A DNA stretch of 56,783 nt from an uncultured Gluconobacter sp. (GTDB taxonomy: Bacteria; Pseudomonadota; Alphaproteobacteria; Acetobacterales; Acetobacteraceae), in NCBI GenBank assembly GCA_937880175.1, contig CALFLO010000006.1:1-56783 (forward strand), in the 5' to 3' direction. Below the pieces are notes generated by a model, which ran no database searches, was not told the DNA's origin, and saw nothing but the letters and a program-made list of their open reading frames with translations. Position 1 is the stretch's first letter. Each line of letters starts with the position of its first letter. A program made the position numbers and the translations under genes. This document shows, piece by piece, positions 34,789-43,879 of this stretch.

Positions 34789-37700
34789 TCAGACGGCGGC
34801 GCGCAGAGCAGGCTTGCAGCTCAGGGCCTGTTCGAGAGCTGAAGTGACAGCCTCGGCAGAGAAGCTGTGGTCTGCAAAAGCCTGACCGGCCTCGACCAGC
34901 CCGGACACATCCCCCGCATTGTGCAGAGCGACGATCCGCTCAGCCAAAGCAGTAGCATCCGCCTGCACGAGATCCGCAAGCGCTCCCGGCAGCGAAAGCC
35001 CTTCAGCTGCGACCGGCGTCATGACGCAGGGGAGGCCGGAAGCAAGGCTTTCAATAACCTTGCCCTTGATGCCCGCGCCGAAACGCAGCGGGGCAACGCT
35101 CAGACGATGGGCTGCAAGAACGGCGCCCAGATCCTGCACATGGCCGAGAACCCGGATGCGCTCATCGGCGAGGGCATGGATGCTCTGCGGCATGTCCGCG
35201 CCAACCAGCGTACAGCAGATGCTGGGATCAGCCGCCCAGACGGCCGGCATGATCTCATCCACCAGCCAGCGGGCCGCGTCAGCGTTGGGCGCATGGGCAT
35301 AATTGCCAACGAACACCACGCCGTTTCTGCCGTCCGCATGGCCTGTCTGTGCAGGAATGGCCCAGGGCACCACATGCACGTTGGCCTGCGGCAGATCCTT
35401 GCGAAGCTGTGCGGCTTCGGCTTCGGAATGCGTCAGGACGGCATCGGCCTGAAGGGCGGCCCTGTATTCCGCAACGCGGGTCCGGTTTGCCTGCGCCATC
35501 AGTTCGGGGCGTCCCTGAACTGCTGCCTGACGGGCGAGGCGCAGGAAGTGCAGATCCGCGACGCTGTACAGCACGCGGGCCTTGCCCTGATGACGGCGCA
35601 CCAGCGCCATATAGCGCGTCGCGATGTCCTCGCGGTGCAGATACACGACATCAAAGCTGTTCGCCTGACGACGCAGCACATCCTCCACCGAAGCGAAGAA
35701 CGGCTGGCCGAGAACGGTGGCGCCGGGCAGGGCGTCCAGTGTGGACGTCCGGTCCATCTGGTCCGCCGCGATGAAGCACACGTCATAACCCAGAGCTTCG
35801 AGCGCCGTCATATGCGACAGGATGGCCTGTGATCCGGCATCGCGTTTCGCGTCCGGATGCTGGCCGTCAATGACCAGCGCCCGTTTGCGCATGACAGAGT
35901 CCTGTGTCGCCATGCCGCGACGGCGCATTGCGGCCCCGAGCGTTGCCGCCGCCATGCCACTGGCGGCATCCGAGCGCGCCTGACGGAGTTTCTCCACCTG
36001 CGCGAGCAGGAAAGACAGGACCTGATCGCCATCCTGATCGTCCGCCGCTGCGGCTACGGCCCGCGCGATGCTGCGGGTCATGTCGGCGTCGAACGTCCGG
36101 GCGGGTTCGAGGATCTGCGGCTCACCCAGCAGGGCACCATCAGAACTGCGGCGGATTTCCAGAACATGGCGCGTCATGGGTGACAGACCACCGGGCAGCA
36201 GAACATCGAAGCCACACAGCATCGGACGACCGGTCCGCGCCACATCCGGACGGCGCCCATTGGCGACTACGGAGGCAAGAACGATACCGTTATCCACGAT
36301 CTGAAGGCTCACAGCCTCGTTCGGCGTGGCAGGACTGAAGACCCAGCCCGCGATCCGGTTGCGCGTTGCAATATCGACGCAGCCATCCATCGGCGTGACG
36401 GGGGTGGATGCGACAATGGCCTGACGTGCTTTCGGTTCAGCCAGATCCATCATCCACGGACTGTGGCCGAGCGGCGTGTGATCGTCCGCGCGGCGTACTT
36501 CCAGAACATGACGCTCCAGAGAGGACAGACCACCCGGAATGTCGAAATGGAACCCGCACGCAGTTCCGATATCGCCCCGCTCAAGGTTCGCCAGAACTTC
36601 ACCCAGAACGAGCCCGTTATCGATGATCTGCAGACGGACCGGCCCGTCACTGCCCGGGACACGGGCCCAGCCTGCGACATGGCTGTGGCTCGCAACATCC
36701 ACATAGCCCTGAAGCGGAGCCAGCGCCGTGGTTTTCCGGGACGCAGGGTTCAGGCGGTTGCGGATCGCCTCAAGCTGCGCGCCTTCCTCGACGCGGGGCG
36801 CGCAGTAGCGGGCGGCAACAGCATCGGCATCCGGATAAAGGACGTCATATTCGCCGGCGTTGTGGAACATGCCGCGGGAATTATCGTCCACGAAGGTCTC
36901 GGACTGCGTGCCGTTGGCGATGATGATGTCGTGGTGTTCCAGCTCGACGTGGAAATAAGCCACTTCATCCATGCACTCGGCCTGAAGGATGGTGCTGTCG
37001 TTCACCAGCAGAACAGCCGGAACCAGAACGCCATCCAGGTACATCGCATGCAGCGGCGAGACCGACAGGTCCTGATGCGGCAGACCTTTCCCAAGCGCTC
37101 CGCTGCGGAACACGACGGGCAGGATGTCGCGGTTGCCGTTGGCGAACGTGCCCGAATAGCTGCGACGGCCGATCCAGCGGATCGGGCGCAGACCATTGGT
37201 GGCGGTCTGGATCAGATCGCCAATCCGCAGCGTCTCGACCGGCACTTCCCCACGATCCGTGAGGATCAGCGTGCCCCGGCAATAGCAGGGCGTCCCTTCC
37301 GCGAGCAGCATCGTGCCACCGGACCCATCGGCGGCCAGACTGAAGAAATCAGCGTCATAGGCGCCATTGAGGCTGATCGTATAGGTGTTGCTTCCGCTCG
37401 TGACCTGAAGCGTCGAGGCATCCGTCAGGGTCGTGGTGGCATCGCTGGACCAGGCCAGTTCCGGCAGATCGATCTTCGCTCCGCTGGCGAGGCTGATGCC
37501 ACTGGCCGCGCTGCCGGCATACAGCGCCAGACGGCTGCCACTGCCCACCGTAATTCCGGACGCCGTGCTGCCGCTGTGGACCGCGGCGGTCTGCCCCGAA
37601 GTCAGGCTGACATTCGACAGTGCCGCACCATTCGTTGCGCTGTAATCCGTCATTTCCAGCAGGGTGACGGACGGATCATGATCGGACTCGCCGGTCAGGG

Positions 37701-40080
37701 ATCCCGTGTTGACGTGGATCGTCTCGAACTGGCCGGCGCTGGCGAAAGCCGAACTGCCGATCGTGTGATCCAGCGATTCCGCATTGCCCTCAAAGATATA
37801 GGTGTAGCGGTTGGACGCAGCTTCCGTGCTGCTCATGTCCGTCAGCCCGGAATTGGTATAGACCTTCTGGGCATCGCTCCATTCAGTATCGTTGAAATCC
37901 CCGAGAATGCCGATTTTGGCGGTCGGGTCATTGGCCAGCACACCGTTGACGTAGTTCGTGATGTACTGCGCCTGCGCGATGCGGTTGTTGACCGTGGCCG
38001 TCGTGCCACCATGGTTCACGGGCGGCTGCGTCGCGCCATAAAGCTCGCTGCTGCCTGCCTGTGACGACAGATGCACGTTCAAAAGCGTAACGGTCTGGCC
38101 GTTGAACTCGAACGTGCCGACCAGAGGCAGGCGCGTGTTCTTGAACGTCCCGCTCGCCAGTTCCTCGTCGCCAATGGTCGTGACGGGGGCCGCAAGGGTG
38201 ACGCGGTCGGGGTTGTAGAGATAGACGCTGCGGATATTGCCGCCCGAAACACCGCCCGAGGCGTTGTTGGTCGGGTCCACCTGCGCCCAGGAATAGGTCG
38301 GGCCACCCGCATCGGCGATGGCCTTGACGATGGCCGCAAGGTTCTGCGAAGCGCTGACGGTGCCGTCATTGGTCGTGCCGCTGTCGTCCTGGATTTCCTG
38401 AAGCGCCAGTACGTCCGGGCTGTCGAGATTGTTGACGATGATCTGCGCGACCTGCTTCAGACGGTCCGCATTCGCGGGGTCGAGCGCATTGAAGTTTTCG
38501 ATGTTGTAATCGCTGACCAGCAGGTTCTGGTCGTCCTTGTGCAGGGACGTGACCGGTGCTGGCGTGTCGGTATGCAGAACCGTGACCTGCGTGGTCGGGA
38601 CCAGCTCATAGACACCGTTGTAATAGGTCAGCACACCCGTGATGTCGCCGAGCTTGTCCCCGACTTCCGCGCTGATGGCGGATCCCGGCGTGACGCCACT
38701 GTCGTAATAAAGCTCGATCCGCTGCGTGTTGACGCTGTCGGCCGTTTCCTGAAGCGCGCCCGTCGGCGTCAGCAGACCATTGCCACCATCGGGCACGACC
38801 CATGTCGCGTTTGACGCCGTGGCGCCTACAGCCACGGCATCATGGATCGTAATGACCTGCCCGATCAGGTTGCGGTAGAAATCGAGCGCATTGGTGTCGG
38901 GGCTGAGGGACGCCGTGCTCTTGTTGAGGTCGATCGCCTGCGACATGTCGCCCAGATAGGACGCCGCCGGAACCGTCAGTCCGCCCTGACCCACGACCGC
39001 CGGTATGACGTTCACATAGGCCGCCCCGGTGTCGGTGTAGGAGACGAGGTTGATTTCCGGCAGGGTGAGGGACTTGCTCCACGACGTGCCGGAATAGTTC
39101 GTGACCGTTCCCGTGACGGAGACGGTTTCGCCCACCGTCGGCAGCGTGGCGGTCTTGCCCGCATAAATGAAGATGCCCGTACTGCCGACCGTGTTCTTGT
39201 CGGCATTCGTCTGCTGGATCCAGAAACCGATGCTGCCGTTCGTGTCCACAGCCGTCACGACGCCCGTGGTCATGACGGAGGTGTTGGCATACGGGCTGTA
39301 ATAGCCTGTGCCATTGATCTGCTGGACCGTCAGGTCCTGCGGGGTCGTGGTATCGCTTCCCGTCCCGCTGCCTCCTGTACCGGTGCCGCCCGTGTCGGAG
39401 CCACTTCCCGTGCCCGTCCCGCCCGTACCCGAACCACCGGTGTGCGCCCCGCCCGAGCCGCCCGTGCTGCCCCCGGGGCGGCCTGCAGGCTTGCCTCCCG
39501 GGGACGTACCGGCATTTGCGGCCCCCGGCGTGACCAGAACCGTCCCGGCTGCGGCCGTGGTGCCATAGCCTGCAATCCCGGAGAGGGAAGGGTCATCCGC
39601 AACCCAGTCCGACGTGCTGTCCGTATCGGTCCCGTCGGGGATGCGCGAAGCGCCGCTGATGATCGAACCCGTCAGAACAGGCGCACCGGCATAGGTCGGA
39701 TCGCCCTTGCCTCCATCGGAAACCGCAATCGCGTCACCGATTTCGGACCAGGGTGTCGAGGTGAATGTCCCGCCATTGGCCGTATCGAGATCATCCCCGA
39801 CCTTGCCCGTGAAATCCTTGACCAGAAGGACAGTCTGCGTCCCGTTCTGCAGAACATTCGTCTGAAACGGCGTGACCCAGTAGCCATCGCTGTTTGTGGT
39901 TCCCAGCGTAAAGACATTGTCGATTTTGCCGGCAACACTGCCGTCACCATCCACGACAATCAGGGACCAGGCACTGTAATCCGTACTGGCATCGCCCTTT
40001 ACTTCAATAAACTCATCAGGATCCCCGGGAACACTCGGGTTAAACATGAATTCATTTATAAGTAATTTGGACGCCATCAC
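34789..40080 (-). CDS. Multidomain protein: LTD, EEP nuclease, AIDA repeats, Hint_2, two beta-modules and GT4 glycosyltransferase
   Basis: 1763 residues in one uninterrupted frame. Lamin-tail-like domain (about 4-120). A Gly/Ser/Thr-rich linker (191-247). An OB-like region (about 250-510). An ExeM/NucH-like endonuclease/exonuclease/phosphatase core with a full catalytic set: N526, E562, H670, D728, N730, H801. AIDA-like repeats (about 815-890). Hint_2 beginning at C932/C934 with H1011 and a SETFVDDNSR end. Two tandem modules (about 1120-1212 and 1222-1318; GYVDVASHSHVAGW and GCVDIATRNRIAGW). A GT4-type glycosyltransferase (about 1400-1760; VFVGNYAHAPNADAARW, E1677). No Sec signal or membrane segment is visible. 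ExeM-type nucleases are extracellular, but GT4 enzymes are cytoplasmic. Cleavage at Hint could separate the two halves. Function as a whole is unknown. Confidence 0.9.
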   Translation of the reverse strand: MMASKLLINEFMFNPSVPGDPDEFIEVKGDASTDYSAWSLIVVDGDGSVAGKIDNVFTLGTTNSDGYWVTPFQTNVLQNGTQTVLLVKDFTGKVGDDLDTANGGTFTSTPWSEIGDAIAVSDGGKGDPTYAGAPVLTGSIISGASRIPDGTDTDSTSDWVADDPSLSGIAGYGTTAAAGTVLVTPGAANAGTSPGGKPAGRPGGSTGGSGGAHTGGSGTGGTGTGSGSDTGGTGTGGSGTGSDTTTPQDLTVQQINGTGYYSPYANTSVMTTGVVTAVDTNGSIGFWIQQTNADKNTVGSTGIFIYAGKTATLPTVGETVSVTGTVTNYSGTSWSKSLTLPEINLVSYTDTGAAYVNVIPAVVGQGGLTVPAASYLGDMSQAIDLNKSTASLSPDTNALDFYRNLIGQVITIHDAVAVGATASNATWVVPDGGNGLLTPTGALQETADSVNTQRIELYYDSGVTPGSAISAEVGDKLGDITGVLTYYNGVYELVPTTQVTVLHTDTPAPVTSLHKDDQNLLVSDYNIENFNALDPANADRLKQVAQIIVNNLDSPDVLALQEIQDDSGTTNDGTVSASQNLAAIVKAIADAGGPTYSWAQVDPTNNASGGVSGGNIRSVYLYNPDRVTLAAPVTTIGDEELASGTFKNTRLPLVGTFEFNGQTVTLLNVHLSSQAGSSELYGATQPPVNHGGTTATVNNRIAQAQYITNYVNGVLANDPTAKIGILGDFNDTEWSDAQKVYTNSGLTDMSSTEAASNRYTYIFEGNAESLDHTIGSSAFASAGQFETIHVNTGSLTGESDHDPSVTLLEMTDYSATNGAALSNVSLTSGQTAAVHSGSTASGITVGSGSRLALYAGSAASGISLASGAKIDLPELAWSSDATTTLTDASTLQVTSGSNTYTISLNGAYDADFFSLAADGSGGTMLLAEGTPCYCRGTLILTDRGEVPVETLRIGDLIQTATNGLRPIRWIGRRSYSGTFANGNRDILPVVFRSGALGKGLPHQDLSVSPLHAMYLDGVLVPAVLLVNDSTILQAECMDEVAYFHVELEHHDIIIANGTQSETFVDDNSRGMFHNAGEYDVLYPDADAVAARYCAPRVEEGAQLEAIRNRLNPASRKTTALAPLQGYVDVASHSHVAGWARVPGSDGPVRLQIIDNGLVLGEVLANLERGDIGTACGFHFDIPGGLSSLERHVLEVRRADDHTPLGHSPWMMDLAEPKARQAIVASTPVTPMDGCVDIATRNRIAGWVFSPATPNEAVSLQIVDNGIVLASVVANGRRPDVARTGRPMLCGFDVLLPGGLSPMTRHVLEIRRSSDGALLGEPQILEPARTFDADMTRSIARAVAAAADDQDGDQVLSFLLAQVEKLRQARSDAASGMAAATLGAAMRRRGMATQDSVMRKRALVIDGQHPDAKRDAGSQAILSHMTALEALGYDVCFIAADQMDRTSTLDALPGATVLGQPFFASVEDVLRRQANSFDVVYLHREDIATRYMALVRRHQGKARVLYSVADLHFLRLARQAAVQGRPELMAQANRTRVAEYRAALQADAVLTHSEAEAAQLRKDLPQANVHVVPWAIPAQTGHADGRNGVVFVGNYAHAPNADAARWLVDEIMPAVWAADPSICCTLVGADMPQSIHALADERIRVLGHVQDLGAVLAAHRLSVAPLRFGAGIKGKVIESLASGLPCVMTPVAAEGLSLPGALADLVQADATALAERIVALHNAGDVSGLVEAGQAFADHSFSAEAVTSALEQALSCKPALRAAV

Positions 40081-40343
40081 GCATCATCCTGACGAAAAGG
40101 GTTTCCGAAAGTATTACTGATCGGTAAATGCCTATTCGGAAGAATGTGTAGTAAAGAGTCAATATGTTTCAATCATGAATCGGGATTGATCATATAACTT
40201 TCATTGTGTGTCATTTAATTTCAAATACATGATGTAATATGTCACGGCGCCCGTTCGGCCGGACTGCGTTATTTTTCGTTGCTTTTCCTGCTGCCGGGGT
40301 CGGCTATGACAGGCCCATCAGCATCGGGAAGGGGCATACGCGC

Positions 40344-40649
40344 GTGACACAGCGGATTTTGATCGTGATGATTCTGGCTGGGCTGGCAGGATGTTCCCAT
40401 CCGCGCCCACAGCCCGTCGATGGCCGTTCAGCCCTGCTGCGACCCGTTGCCACCACGGGCGCGGAAGACCCGAAAGACACGTCCCGCACGGACCACAAGG
40501 TCCACGGTGCCGTCAGTGTCGGTACGGGTTTAGGTGGTCGGGGGAATTATGGTGTTGGTGGCCCGCAGTCCGCGCTGGGCTCCATGACGGGAACCGGGAT
40601 GACCGGTACGGGGATCAGCGAAATGGGGACGACGCCGGGAAGCTGGTAA
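40344..40649 (+). CDS. Small lipoprotein, Gly/Thr-rich tail
   Basis: 101 residues from a GTG with AAGGGG upstream. The start VTQRILIVMILAGLAGC is a lipoprotein signal. The tail (GTGLGGRGNYGVGGP) is low complexity. Other in-frame starts upstream would put a long unlikely extension before the signal. It may be a surface lipoprotein. No family recognised. Confidence 0.6.
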   Translation: MTQRILIVMILAGLAGCSHPRPQPVDGRSALLRPVATTGAEDPKDTSRTDHKVHGAVSVGTGLGGRGNYGVGGPQSALGSMTGTGMTGTGISEMGTTPGSW

Positions 40650-40670
40650 CCCACCCGGCGCCACGCAACT

Positions 40671-41795
40671 TCAGTCGAGAGGCGCGATTTTCACAACAAT
40701 ATACGGCATGACCTCAAGGTCCTTGCCGCCATGGAAAACCGGCAGCCGCGCCCATTGCCCGACCGTCCCGTAAAGCGCCCCATTGGCATAGGTCAGACCA
40801 TCGGGCTCGGTCATACGCGGATCATGCGCCACAACCGAGATCTCGCCATTTGGCTTATGCCGCAGGATGGCGTGGCGTTCGTCATCGGTGATGTAAATCG
40901 AACCATCCGGCCCGGTCGCCATCCCATCGCCCATACCCGTCTCGCCCTCATCCTTCACGGCCCGCTCCAGCGTCGCCTCGCTGGCTTTCGGATCGGACAG
41001 AACGGCGGTCGGTGCGGAATAAAGACGGCGGCTGGTCTGCGGCTGCCAGTAGAGCGTCTGCTGGTCGGCACTGATGGCGATGCCGTTCACACCACCCTGC
41101 GGCACAACGGCATGGTTCGGATCATAACGCCCCGCAACACCGTCCATCACGGCCACAAAACCCTGCACCGGCATAACGGAAACCGTATCGGCCAGAATAC
41201 GCCGCTGATGGCCCGTCGCCAGATCCACAACGACCAGCGCCGGATGCACATCGGTGGACGTATCGGTAATGAACGCCGTCCCCGCCGGGCCATGCGTCAG
41301 ATCGATCCGCACGTCATTGACGTGACTGTCCGGCAGCAGGGCGGGTGCGCCCAGCGGAATGACCTGCGCGATCTTCCCGCTCGCGGGATCGATCCGGAAC
41401 AGCTTCTGCGCACCCGCAACAGTCCCCGTGCCCGCAACCATCCCTTCATCCAGAACCCAGAGCTGCCCCTTCGCATCCACCGTCATGCCAAGCGGGGAGG
41501 CAAACTGTTCCTGCGCGGCCGCATCGGGGAAGGGCGTCAGCTTTCCGTTCGCATAAAGCGCCAGACGCGGCCCGGAATGTTCATGCGCACTGCGCGGAAA
41601 GCCAAGCACCAGACGCCCATCGGGCAGCACGGCAATGCCGGAGGGCTGGGCGTTGGAAAACCGCCCGATGATCTGCACATTGCCTGACGAAAGCGTGCCT
41701 TTATCCACGGTCTGGGCAGCGAGGGCCGGGGACGCGGCGCTCAAAGCCGCAAGACCGGCACTGAACGTAAGAGCCAGAAGTGTCTGACGGGACAT
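40671..41795 (-). CDS. Exported MRJP/yellow-like beta-propeller protein
   Basis: 374 residues from ATG 41795, which has AAGGAG eight bases upstream. A Sec signal (MSRQTLLALTFSAGLAALSAASPALA) is present. The rest is a six-bladed propeller of the major royal jelly/yellow family, with blocks such as GIAVLPDGRLVLGF, ISADQQTLYWQP and ATGPDGSIYITDDERHAI. Bacterial members are often periplasmic and of unknown function, possibly esterase- or lactonase-like. In acetic acid bacteria a gluconolactonase-type role is conceivable but not shown. Confidence 0.83.
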   Translation of the reverse strand: MSRQTLLALTFSAGLAALSAASPALAAQTVDKGTLSSGNVQIIGRFSNAQPSGIAVLPDGRLVLGFPRSAHEHSGPRLALYANGKLTPFPDAAAQEQFASPLGMTVDAKGQLWVLDEGMVAGTGTVAGAQKLFRIDPASGKIAQVIPLGAPALLPDSHVNDVRIDLTHGPAGTAFITDTSTDVHPALVVVDLATGHQRRILADTVSVMPVQGFVAVMDGVAGRYDPNHAVVPQGGVNGIAISADQQTLYWQPQTSRRLYSAPTAVLSDPKASEATLERAVKDEGETGMGDGMATGPDGSIYITDDERHAILRHKPNGEISVVAHDPRMTEPDGLTYANGALYGTVGQWARLPVFHGGKDLEVMPYIVVKIAPLD

Positions 41796-41870
41796 GGTTG
41801 AAATCTCCTTTACCGTGAAAGGACCAGAGCGGCCGCACGATGACAACTCACGCAAACGCGAGCGGGCAGA

Positions 41871-43082
41871 TCAGGTTCGCAGCAGCTTCTCCCGCAGGGC
41901 CGGATCATGAGCGTACAGGAACAACCCGTGGATGCCGCGCGTGAGAATGACGTTCAGGGCATTGAGAATAACGCGCGCCTTCGCCTCTTCCGGCGCCGCA
42001 ATCCCGTCGCGTCCCTGAAACGCCGCGCTATCCTCATAACGCTCCGGCCGTACCCCGATCCGGTCGTGCTCCGCGTCATAGAACAGCGACGGCCCCAGAA
42101 TCACGCCCGCATAATTCAGATCGAAGCCCTGGATCGTATAGACCGACCCCACCTCGTCGATCGTATCCGGCCGCTCGGCCCAGGGCAGTTTTTCGGTTGG
42201 CAAAGAACGGTCCCAGCGCAGGCGGAAATCGCCTTCGGTGATGAAATGATCCTCACCATTGAGCGTGTAGGGGTAATCATAGGTCGAAAGCAGGCGACAC
42301 AATCCGTATGTCGCATTGCACGCGCACAGATCCGCATAGAGCGTCGCGCAGTCATTATAGACCCGCAGATCAAAAGACGGGTCTTTCGGACGCGGCAGGA
42401 TCTCGCCCTGTCCCAGTGCATCAATCCACGAGCACATGGCCGGACTGGCCGAAACGCGGAACTGCGTATCGAGGTGAAATTCTTCCGAAGGACGCCCCTT
42501 ACGGAAACGCTCCAGAAGATCGGTGGACCAGTGGCTCTTGAACTTCAGGACCTGCAACGGATCGAACACCACCACCACGATCCGCGCCCAGCGCAGGATC
42601 TCTTCCAAATGGTTCTGTTGCGCGAAATGGTTGTAACGGTCCGGCCGCGTCAGCAGCAGATGCGCTTCGTCCACGAGAACAATATCCGCGCGCTTCCCGA
42701 TTTTCGCAGACTTGTTGATGAACGTCGTCGGGCGCTCGTAATCGCTCTTGCGCAGGTTGGGCACGGTGGCCGCGATGTTGCGGTAGAGCTTGAGCATCTC
42801 AGGATGGTTGACGATCACCATATTCCGCAGACCGCGCAACGGATCATCCACCGCGCCACTCCGTGCCCGGGTCTGAAGCGTATTGAAGATCGCATTCAGG
42901 ACAACACTTTTCCCCGTGCCCGCTGCCCCTTCGATCACGAAAAGCGCGCTGTCATCCGCCTTATGCCGCTCGCAGAACGACACCACCCGATGCAGCAATT
43001 CCGTTTGCGGCCCCGACAGCGCCAGCTCGGGGGAAAGCTTGTGCGTCGCAGCGTTATCCAGCGCCATGGGGGAAGCGGTCAC
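41871..43082 (-). CDS. DUF2075-family SF1-type ATPase/helicase-like protein
   Basis: 403 residues. Walker A is EGAAGTGKS (K58), Walker B is VLVDEAH (D138, E139). Later helicase blocks are HLDTQFRVSAS (motif IV-like), YTIQGFDLNYAGVILGPSL and NVILTRGIHGLFLYAHD (motif VI-like). This matches the DUF2075/Schlafen-related group, whose biochemical role is poorly known; some members sit in defence loci. It starts five bases after a YbaK-like gene and both run in the minus direction, so they are likely co-transcribed. No nuclease domain is visible. Confidence 0.87.
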   Translation of the reverse strand: MTASPMALDNAATHKLSPELALSGPQTELLHRVVSFCERHKADDSALFVIEGAAGTGKSVVLNAIFNTLQTRARSGAVDDPLRGLRNMVIVNHPEMLKLYRNIAATVPNLRKSDYERPTTFINKSAKIGKRADIVLVDEAHLLLTRPDRYNHFAQQNHLEEILRWARIVVVVFDPLQVLKFKSHWSTDLLERFRKGRPSEEFHLDTQFRVSASPAMCSWIDALGQGEILPRPKDPSFDLRVYNDCATLYADLCACNATYGLCRLLSTYDYPYTLNGEDHFITEGDFRLRWDRSLPTEKLPWAERPDTIDEVGSVYTIQGFDLNYAGVILGPSLFYDAEHDRIGVRPERYEDSAAFQGRDGIAAPEEAKARVILNALNVILTRGIHGLFLYAHDPALREKLLRT

Positions 43083-43087
43083 GCGGC

Positions 43088-43567
43088 TCAGTCCGCGCCG
43101 ATATCAGCCACTTTGGCATCCGTGGCGCGCTGGGCATCCGCAGGCGTGATCCGCACGACAAAACCCTGCCCACCCGCATTGATATAGACATGCTCGCGCG
43201 GCATCGCGTCCTGCGAGATGACCACCGGGATCGGCGTTTTTGAACCGAACGGGCTGGTCCCGCCGGACTGGAACCCCGTCAGTTCCTGCGCCTTCTCGGG
43301 GTTCATCATCCGCGCATTGCGCCCGTCAAACAGCGCCGCGACCTTTTTCAGGTTCATCCGCTGATGGGCAGGCGCCACCACACAGACCGGCTGCTTCTTG
43401 TCCACCTCGACCACCAGCGTCTTGAGAACATCCTCGGGCGCCACGCCGATGGCCTCCGCCGCCTGCATCCCGATCAGCCCGCCATTGGGCGCGTATTCAT
43501 AATCATGGACGCTGAAGGGAATGTTTTTCGCTGCCAGAAAGGCCGTTGCGGCTGTTTCGCGGGTCAT
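43088..43567 (-). CDS. ybaK: YbaK/EbsC-type aminoacyl-tRNA deacylase
   Basis: 159 residues from ATG 43567 with GGAG seven bases upstream; an earlier in-frame start at 43846 is not credible. The Cys-tRNAPro deacylase fold shows KTLVVEVDKKQPVCVVAPAHQRMNLKK and GGTSPFG in the expected order. It removes mis-acylated amino acids from tRNA-Pro. The helicase-like gene follows at five bases. Confidence 0.93.
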   Translation of the reverse strand: MTRETAATAFLAAKNIPFSVHDYEYAPNGGLIGMQAAEAIGVAPEDVLKTLVVEVDKKQPVCVVAPAHQRMNLKKVAALFDGRNARMMNPEKAQELTGFQSGGTSPFGSKTPIPVVISQDAMPREHVYINAGGQGFVVRITPADAQRATDAKVADIGAD

Positions 43568-43879
43568 GTGAGCGCTCCGTTGCCAGAAACAGGTCTTCAC
43601 ACACCGGACGGCTGAAACCGTTGGGAACCAGTCCCGGCAGGACCTGCAATAGTCTGTCATCTGTATGGCGGCCTGAAACCCGATTGGCAACATGACGCCT
43701 TGCCAGAGCGTTCCTGCCTGAGGACGCCTGTTTCGGCAGCGCGGAGATGTATCGTTATTGATGGGACGGGTGACATTTTTTCTGTTATTGTTTAACGGTA
43801 AAGATATTCCGGAAAGATTGGGAACCGGGAGAATCGGCATGAGCATCCGGCCCGTTGAAACCCTGTGGTGAGGTTAACC
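43568..43879. other. Intergenic region upstream of the TPI and ybaK genes
   Basis: 312 bp with no credible gene. An AT-rich stretch at about 43750-43815 is the likely promoter area for TPI; the ybaK promoter would lie toward the left. No clear -35/-10 pair or dyad was found. Confidence 0.5.

Noticed and set aside
34789..40080. Fusion by frameshift or assembly error
   Set aside because: The frame is continuous, every domain keeps its key residues, and both joints are filled with linker-like or modular sequence. Reads are still needed to be certain.
43567..43846. Long N-terminal extension of YbaK
   Set aside because: The sequence is non-conserved and a ribosome site exists at 43567.
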